A stretch of DNA of 5,291 nt, taken from assembly GCA_026416775.1 (NCBI GenBank), contig JAOAEN010000103.1:1-5291 (forward strand). Reading direction: 5' to 3'. Shown in pieces: positions 1 to 3,378 of this stretch. A model generated the notes under the pieces. The model worked only from the letters and a program-made list of their open reading frames with translations, did no database searches and was not told the DNA's origin. This DNA comes from Dehalococcoidales bacterium. GTDB taxonomy: Bacteria; Chloroflexota; Dehalococcoidia; Dehalococcoidales; RBG-16-60-22. Position 1 is the stretch's first letter. Each line of letters begins with the position of its first letter. A program made the position numbers and the translations under genes.

Positions 1-17
1 ATGTGTATAAGAGACAG
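1..17. other. Residual Tn5/Nextera mosaic-end adapter at contig edge
   Basis: The first 17 bases, ATGTGTATAAGAGACAG, match the last 17 bases of the 19-bp Tn5 mosaic end used in Nextera tagmentation libraries. They are very unlikely to be native. They supply a false ATG in frame with the gene that follows and add five spurious residues (MCIRD) plus two bases of the sixth codon. Genomic sequence should be taken as starting at base 18. Confidence 0.96.
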
Positions 18-1245
18 CCCCCACGCGGTGCTTGAGGGTATGCTCATCGGCGCCTACGCCATCGGTGCCAGCGAAGGTTATGTCTATGTCCGTGCCGAAT
101 ATCCTCTCGCCGTAGATCGCCTCCGGGTCGCGATCTCCCAGATGGAAGAGTACGGGCTCCTCGGGGAAAACATCCTGGGGTCAGGCTTCAGCTTCAACAT
201 CACGATAAAGAAGGGGGCCGGCGCCTTCGTCTGCGGGGAAGAGACGGCGCTGCTCGCCTCCATTGAAGGCAGACGTGGTATGCCCCGTCCCCGCCCACCC
301 TACCCGGCTACCTCCGGGCTGTGGGGCAAACCGACCAACATCAACAACGTGGAGACATGGGCACACGTTACCGCCATCCTGGAAAAGGGTGCCGACTGGT
401 GGGCAGGCTACGGTACTCCGAAGAGCCGCGGCACGAAGACCTTTTCCCTGGTAGGCAAGGTCAACCGCACCGGGCTCATCGAGGTGCCTCTGGGCATCAC
501 GCTGCGCGACATCATTTACGAAATCGGCGGCGGCATACCCGGCGGCAAGCGCTTTAAAGCGGTCCAGACAGGCGGTCCATCGGGCGGCTGTCTTCCCGAA
601 GCCCACCTCGACCAGCCCGTTGATTACGAATCGCTCACCGCTGCCGGCGCCATGATGGGCTCGGGCGGCATGGTCGTCATGGACGAGGACACCTGCATGG
701 TGGACGTGGCACGCTATTTCCTCTCCTTCACACAGGCGGAGTCCTGCGGTAAATGCGTCCCCTGCCGCGTCGGAACGAGAAAGATGCTTGACGTGCTGGA
801 GAGGATATGCCGCGGTGAGGGCAAAAGCGACGATATCGACTTCCTCAAGAAGCTCAGCGAGCAGATAAGACTGGGTGCCCTCTGCGCCCTGGGGCAGACC
901 GCACCCAACCCCGTCCTTACCACCCTGCGTTACTTCATGGACGAGTATAAAGCGCACATTGAAGAAAAGATCTGTCCGGCGGCAAGCTGCGCGGCATTAG
1001 TCCGCTACTACATAGTCCCGGAAAAGTGCATCGGTTGCGGCAGATGTGCAAGCGTCTGCCCGGTGGATGCCATCCGCGGTGAAAAACGCACCGTGCATGT
1101 CATCGACCAGGTAAAATGCATCAGATGCGGGGCCTGCTACACCGCCTGCCCGAGCAAGGTGAGGGCAATCGTCAAGGTATCCGGCAGGGCGCCGGATGGT
1201 ATCCCCCGCGAACCACAGCCAATAAGGGAAAACCAGCAAAAGTAG
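18..1245 (+). CDS. nuoF: NuoF/HndC-family NADH-binding flavoprotein subunit with C-terminal 2x[4Fe-4S] ferredoxin domain (5' partial)
   Basis: This is the 51-kDa-type subunit that oxidises NADH (or reduces NAD(P)+) with FMN and passes electrons to Fe-S clusters. It occurs in complex I, in NAD(P)-linked or bifurcating [FeFe]-hydrogenases (HndC/HydB) and in some formate dehydrogenases. Residue numbers here count from base 1. The core starts at [17 protein letters not shown], followed by the flavin-site segment [13 protein letters not shown] (72-84) and INNVETW (114-120). The NuoF cluster ligands are C249-x2-C252-x2-C255 and C295. A CPAASC linker (325-330) leads to two ferredoxin motifs, C343-x2-C346-x2-C349-x3-C353-P and C373-x2-C376-x2-C379-x3-C383-P. 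That extra domain is absent from E. coli-type NuoF and points to the HndC/HydB branch. The N-terminal part with the glycine-rich NADH/FMN loop (and any thioredoxin-like domain) is lost off the contig edge, probably more than 100 residues. The stop is TAG at 1243-1245. Which complex it serves cannot be told because the upstream partners are missing. Confidence 0.95.
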
Positions 1246-1251
1246 CCTGGG

Positions 1252-1292
1252 CCCGGCCTTTCCCTCGGTTTTTCTCAACGCCGGGGGTTTTT
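1252..1292 (+). terminator. Probable intrinsic terminator of the nuoF-like gene
   Basis: Six bases after the nuoF stop, CCCGGC (1252-1257) can pair with GCCGGG (1280-1285). GG and a run of five T (1288-1292) follow. The stem is all G/C but only 6 bp, and the loop is 22 nt, which is long. Position and T-run fit a terminator; strength is uncertain. Confidence 0.5.
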
Positions 1293-1330
1293 GAGCAAGG
1301 ACGGTGAACTTTCAGACACAGAAGACATGG

Positions 1331-1374
1331 TGCCCGCCCAGGAAAGGGGAAAACACCCCTCTCTATACCGGGCA
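1331..1374 (-). terminator. Nested hairpin between convergent genes, possible terminator of the trxB-like gene
   Basis: An outer arm TGCCCG (1331-1336) pairs with CGGGCA (1369-1374). Inside it GAAAGGGG (1342-1349) pairs with CCCCTCTC (1356-1363) through eight pairs including one G-T wobble, with a 6-nt loop. The structure begins 3 bases past the stop of the minus-strand gene. There is no clear T-run on that strand, so it may instead stabilise the 3' end of the mRNA or act with Rho. Confidence 0.45.
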
Positions 1375-1377
1375 TGG

Positions 1378-2301
1378 CTAGCCTTCCCGCTCAAGCAGCC
1401 TTAGCGCGGAAATGGCAGCGATGGTACCGTCCCTGACCGCCGCCGTGATCTGCCTTGGTGAGCCGCTCCGGATATCACCCGCCGCCAGCACGAACGGGAC
1501 TTCCGTTTCCATCGTCCCGCTTACGATGACCTGTCCCTCCTTATCCAGCGGAATGACCCCCTCAAGGTAACTGGTATTGGCCTCAAGCCCGATGTGCACG
1601 AGGACGCCATCCACCGCCACCGTCTCCGTCCTGTCCCCGTAGGAAAGCACGATAGCTTCCACCTTTCCACTACCCGTAATCCCAGTTACCCTTGCACCAC
1701 AGCGCACTTCAACGTTTGGCTGAGACAGAAGCCTTTCCTGCAGGATGGCAGTTGCTGTGAGGCGTGGCATGGCTTCAATAACGATGACCCTGGAAGCAAT
1801 CTTCGCAAGGTAGAGTGCCTCGGTAACCCCGGAGTCGCCCCCGCCACAGACCGCCACCACCCTGCCAGCATAGGCCCCCCCGTCGCAGAGGGCACATTCA
1901 AAGACGCCTTTCCCGGAAAGCTCTGTCTCACCCGGCACACCGAGCTTCTTATTCCGGGCACCGCCAGCGATGATGACCACCGCCGTCGTAAAGCCGCCGC
2001 CAGCGCCGCAGCTCACAAAACGCGTCCCGGAAAAGACTTCAATACCGGTGACCTCGGCGGTCTCAAAGCGAAGCCCGTATTTCTGCGACTGCTCCACCAT
2101 GCGCCGGGCAAGCTCGGCACCCGAAATACCCTCCGGAAAACCGGGGTAGTTTTCCACAAGGGCAATGTTTTTGAGATAGCCTCCGGGCGCATCGCGGTCA
2201 ACGAGAAGCGTCCGCCGCCCTGCACGGGCAAGATAAAGCCCGGCGGTCAGTCCCGCCGGACCACCACCGATGATGACAGCATCATAATCAAACATGCGCA
2301 C
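1378..2301 (-). CDS. trxB: Thioredoxin-reductase-like FAD/NAD(P)H-dependent disulfide oxidoreductase
   Basis: A complete 307-residue protein of normal length for low-Mr thioredoxin reductases (about 300-320). It moves electrons from NAD(P)H through FAD to a redox-active cysteine pair and then to thioredoxin or a similar partner in the cytoplasm. Visible motifs in order: FAD Rossmann loop GGGPAG (12-17); ENYPGFPEGISG (50-61), typical of TrxR; active-site C136-A-L-C139-D; nucleotide loop GGGDSG (153-158); and the second FAD motif LAAGD (272-276) with RQITAA (283-288). The usual NADPH signature (HRRxxxR) is missing. The second strand of the nucleotide fold ends VIVIEAMPR with acidic E176, which usually means NADH or a non-standard donor. 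The longest frame starts at GTG (2299-2301); ATG at 2293-2295 gives MFDYDAVIIGGG and is equally plausible. Neither has a clear Shine-Dalgarno site. It converges on the nuoF-like gene and diverges from the iorA-like gene, so it is probably transcribed alone. Thioredoxin as the true substrate is not shown. Confidence 0.93.
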   Translation of the reverse strand: MRMFDYDAVIIGGGPAGLTAGLYLARAGRRTLLVDRDAPGGYLKNIALVENYPGFPEGISGAELARRMVEQSQKYGLRFETAEVTGIEVFSGTRFVSCGAGGGFTTAVVIIAGGARNKKLGVPGETELSGKGVFECALCDGGAYAGRVVAVCGGGDSGVTEALYLAKIASRVIVIEAMPRLTATAILQERLLSQPNVEVRCGARVTGITGSGKVEAIVLSYGDRTETVAVDGVLVHIGLEANTSYLEGVIPLDKEGQVIVSGTMETEVPFVLAAGDIRSGSPRQITAAVRDGTIAAISALRLLEREG

Positions 2302-2314
2302 AAACGCCAGAAAA

Positions 2315-2343
2315 AGGATACCAGATAGGCATCAAGAGTTCAA
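2315..2343 (-). promoter_or_regulatory. Weak candidate promoter for the trxB-like gene
   Basis: Read on the minus strand, TTGAAC (2343-2338) and TATCCT (2320-2315) are separated by 17 bases. Each box matches the sigma70 consensus at four of six positions. Transcription would begin about 7 bases before the GTG codon or 13 before the ATG, giving a nearly leaderless mRNA, which would agree with the lack of a ribosome-binding site. This is a weak call. Confidence 0.25.
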
Positions 2344-2455
2344 GAAATGCTTTTTCTCTGCATCCGATCGATTTCTTATACCCACCACCTTTATCCCCGC
2401 AGACAAACTGCTCTTTGTTTACCTTTGGCTGATTATCTGTGCTCACCCCCTTGAT

Positions 2456-2512
2456 CCCCCTCTCACACAGGGACATCTACAGAATTGACAGATTCGGTTG
2501 TGTGAGAGGGGG
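2456..2512. repeat. Long inverted repeat (14-bp perfect arms, 29-nt loop)
   Basis: CCCCCTCTCACACA (2456-2469) is the exact reverse complement of TGTGTGAGAGGGGG (2499-2512). It marks the left edge of the repeat-rich part of the spacer. Its outer arm starts with the same CCCCTCTC as the matching element at 2941-3000. No transposase or flanking target-site duplication is evident. Confidence 0.85.
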
Positions 2513-2518
2513 AAATTT

Positions 2519-2551
2519 AAAAAAATTAAGAGGGGACGGTGCCCCTCTTAA
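2519..2551 (-). terminator. Strong hairpin with minus-strand T-run, candidate intrinsic terminator
   Basis: TTAAGAGGGG (2526-2535) and CCCCTCTTAA (2542-2551) form a perfect 10-bp stem around a 6-nt loop. On the minus strand the stem is followed at once by seven T (complement of A at 2519-2525). This is a textbook intrinsic terminator in the minus direction. No minus-strand gene lies upstream of it, so it would mainly block stray transcription towards the trxB-like gene. The same hairpin is the first unit of the repeat array. Confidence 0.55.
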
Positions 2552-2637
2552 CTCCCCGTGAGGGTTTAATCTTTAGCCGTTTTAATAAGAGAGAGTCTCG
2601 GAGGTGGCCTTGCCCCCTCTATTCTTACCCCTCTTCA
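2526..2637 (+). repeat. Spacer repeat, copy 1 (two hairpins)
   Basis: This copy holds the 10-bp hairpin described at 2526-2551, then a segment running to AGAG at 2592-2595, then a second hairpin GAGGTGGC (2601-2608) with GCCCCCTC (2612-2619), which has one mismatch. Bases 2542-2595 align without gaps to 2854-2907 at 41 of 54 positions by hand count, including the shared block GGGTTTAATCTTT. The similarity continues with one gap into the second hairpin. It is therefore a diverged direct copy of 2838-2950. Confidence 0.75.
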
Positions 2638-2666
2638 TCCGGGATTGATGTATTTCGGTTGACGAA

Positions 2667-2745
2667 AATTAAGAGGGGGTGCACCCCCTCTTTACTCCCC
2701 CTTAGGTTATGACGGTTAAGCCCGTTTGAGAAGAGGAAAAGAGTT
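2667..2745 (+). repeat. Spacer repeat, copy 2, centred on a 22-bp perfect palindrome
   Basis: AAGAGGGGGTG (2671-2681) is followed directly by its reverse complement CACCCCCTCTT (2682-2692), a perfect 22-bp palindrome with no spacer. The preceding AAAATT and the following TTTACTCCCCCTTAGG match the corresponding parts of copies 1 and 3. The rest aligns more loosely and with gaps, ending in AAAAGAGTTT. On the minus strand the palindrome is followed by AATTTT, so it could also end transcription. Confidence 0.7.
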
Positions 2746-2767
2746 TCCAGAAATGGTAATTTCTTTT

Positions 2768-2820
2768 CTTTATTCCCCTTCATGCATTGGTGGTCAGTCC
2801 CTTTTGAAAGCGGGAGATTT
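2768..2820 (+). repeat. Spacer repeat, degenerate partial copy
   Basis: This stretch reads TTTATTCCCCTTCA, then about 20 diverged bases, then CCCTTTTGAAAGCGGGAG. It matches the same order in copy 3 (TTTATTTCCCTTCAGGG, then CCTTTTCAAAGGGGGAG at 2889-2905). The leading hairpin of the unit is not recognisable. It suggests the array once had further tandem units that have decayed. Confidence 0.5.
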
Positions 2821-2837
2821 CTCCTGAAGAGGAGTTT

Positions 2838-2950
2838 TTAGAGGAGACAAAAGCCCCTCTTTATTTCCCTTCAGGGTTTAATCTTTGTCCTTTTCAAAGG
2901 GGGAGAGTTTAGAGGGGGCGGAGCCCCCTCTCGTCTTAATTCCCCTCTCC
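2838..2950 (+). repeat. Spacer repeat, copy 3 (two hairpins)
   Basis: This is a diverged second copy of 2526-2637. Its first hairpin has decayed to AGAGG (2840-2844) with CCTCT (2856-2860). Its second is perfect: AGAGGGGGC (2911-2919) and GCCCCCTCT (2923-2931) around the 3-nt loop GGA. The middle carries GGGTTTAATCTTTG as in copy 1. It runs directly into the right-hand long inverted repeat. Confidence 0.75.
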
Positions 2951-3000
2951 AGCCAAGAATAGCAGCGGCTCTCCAAAGAAGTCTCTGGCTGGAGAGGGGA
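2941..3000. repeat. Long inverted repeat (15-bp perfect arms, 30-nt loop)
   Basis: TCCCCTCTCCAGCCA (2941-2955) is the exact reverse complement of TGGCTGGAGAGGGGA (2986-3000). Arm length, loop length and the outer CCCCTCTC resemble the element at 2456-2512, though the inner parts and loops differ. It marks the right edge of the hairpin array. Confidence 0.85.
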
Positions 3001-3256
3001 TAAAGGGGTGAGGTATGTATCAAGGACCATAGGGGAACAGTCTTAGAAGGCGGCGCGACTTTTCCTGTCCTTACTGTGCCTTCGGTATGGATAGGCCGCT
3101 CGATTTGAGGGGGAAGTTGCTTTTAAGAGAGGGCAGATCTCTTCTTTCTTTCATCCTCCGGACATCAAATGCGTTAGTTTGTCGCCGATGTTCCCGGCCG
3201 CAGATGGGGAGACGGGGCGGAAAGTCCTTCGATAGAGACACAGTGCAGTTATCGCA
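3001..3256. other. Spacer segment without a recognised gene
   Basis: No coding region, tRNA or known RNA element is convincing here. Short frames exist on both strands but lack ribosome-binding sites and family resemblance. A 6-bp hairpin, AAGAGA (3125-3130) with TCTCTT (3138-3143), lies in a purine/pyrimidine-rich stretch and may be a worn-out relative of the hairpins further left. Confidence 0.5.
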
Positions 3257-3257
3257 A

Positions 3258-3270
3258 TGGCAATTTGCCA
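3258..3270. promoter_or_regulatory. Operator-like palindrome overlapping the -35 box
   Basis: TGGCAATTTGCCA is a perfect palindrome of 6-bp arms around a central T. Its right half contains the TTGCCA proposed as the -35 box of the iorA-like gene. A dimeric regulator binding here would compete with RNA polymerase. The regulator is unknown. Confidence 0.45.
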
Positions 3271-3294
3271 ATCGGGCTTATCAGTGTGTAGAAT
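3265..3294 (+). promoter_or_regulatory. Sigma70-type promoter of the iorA-gltD fusion gene
   Basis: The -35 box TTGCCA (3265-3270) and the -10 box TAGAAT (3289-3294) each differ from consensus at one position and are separated by 18 bases. Transcription would start near 3301, leaving a leader of about 78 nt before the TTG start codon. The leader is T-rich (TTTTTTCTTTTT at 3315-3326) and I see no known riboswitch in it. Confidence 0.6.
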
Positions 3295-3315
3295 GTAACT
3301 CGGGAGCTTATCAGT
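3276..3315 (+). repeat. Direct repeat GCTTATCAGT, two copies 30 bp apart, around the promoter
   Basis: GCTTATCAGT occurs at 3276-3285 and again at 3306-3315. Both copies are preceded by TCGGG; the first G of the left copy is the last G of its TCGGG, and the right copy has two extra bases between. One copy sits between the -35 and -10 boxes and the other just after the predicted transcription start. The 30-bp period is close to three helical turns, as expected of a paired regulator-binding site. Confidence 0.4.
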
Positions 3316-3365
3316 TTTTTCTTTTTCGTCTTTATCCCTGATTAACGAGTAGTTTTTGCTCTGGC

Positions 3366-3373
3366 GAGGAGGT
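3366..3373 (+). promoter_or_regulatory. Strong Shine-Dalgarno site fixing a TTG start
   Basis: GAGGAGGT lies 5 bases before TTG at 3379-3381. An in-frame stop TAA at 3343-3345 limits the start to the next few codons. The first in-frame ATG (3439-3441) would cut into the conserved GNEAIARG segment, so the TTG is the best start. Confidence 0.85.
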
Positions 3374-3378
3374 CTATC

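Noticed and set aside
1..3. ATG as the start of the nuoF-like gene
   Set aside because: It lies in the Tn5 adapter, and the protein is missing its conserved N-terminal NADH/FMN region.
181..957. 258-codon minus-strand open frame
   Set aside because: It is antisense to the conserved NuoF core and shows no recognisable domain.
1594..2328. 244-codon plus-strand open frame
   Set aside because: It is antisense to the trxB-like gene, whose FAD, CxxC and nucleotide motifs are clear on the minus strand.
2375..2406. Alternative minus-strand promoter TTGTCT / TATAAG for trxB
   Set aside because: The boxes are 20 bases apart, which is too long for a typical sigma70 promoter.
2526..2950. CRISPR array
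   Set aside because: The repeats are diverged, irregularly spaced and self-pairing, with no constant-length unique spacers and no cas genes.
3087..3341. 84-codon plus-strand frame with two CxxC pairs, possibly a small zinc-ribbon protein
   Set aside because: It has no ribosome-binding site and an Arg/Leu-rich composition. It also runs through the predicted promoter of the iorA-like gene, so the CxxC pairs are probably chance.
3301..3378. Riboswitch or T-box in the leader of the iorA-like gene
   Set aside because: The leader is only about 78 nt and T-rich; I could find no stable stem before the T-run and no conserved motif of a known class.
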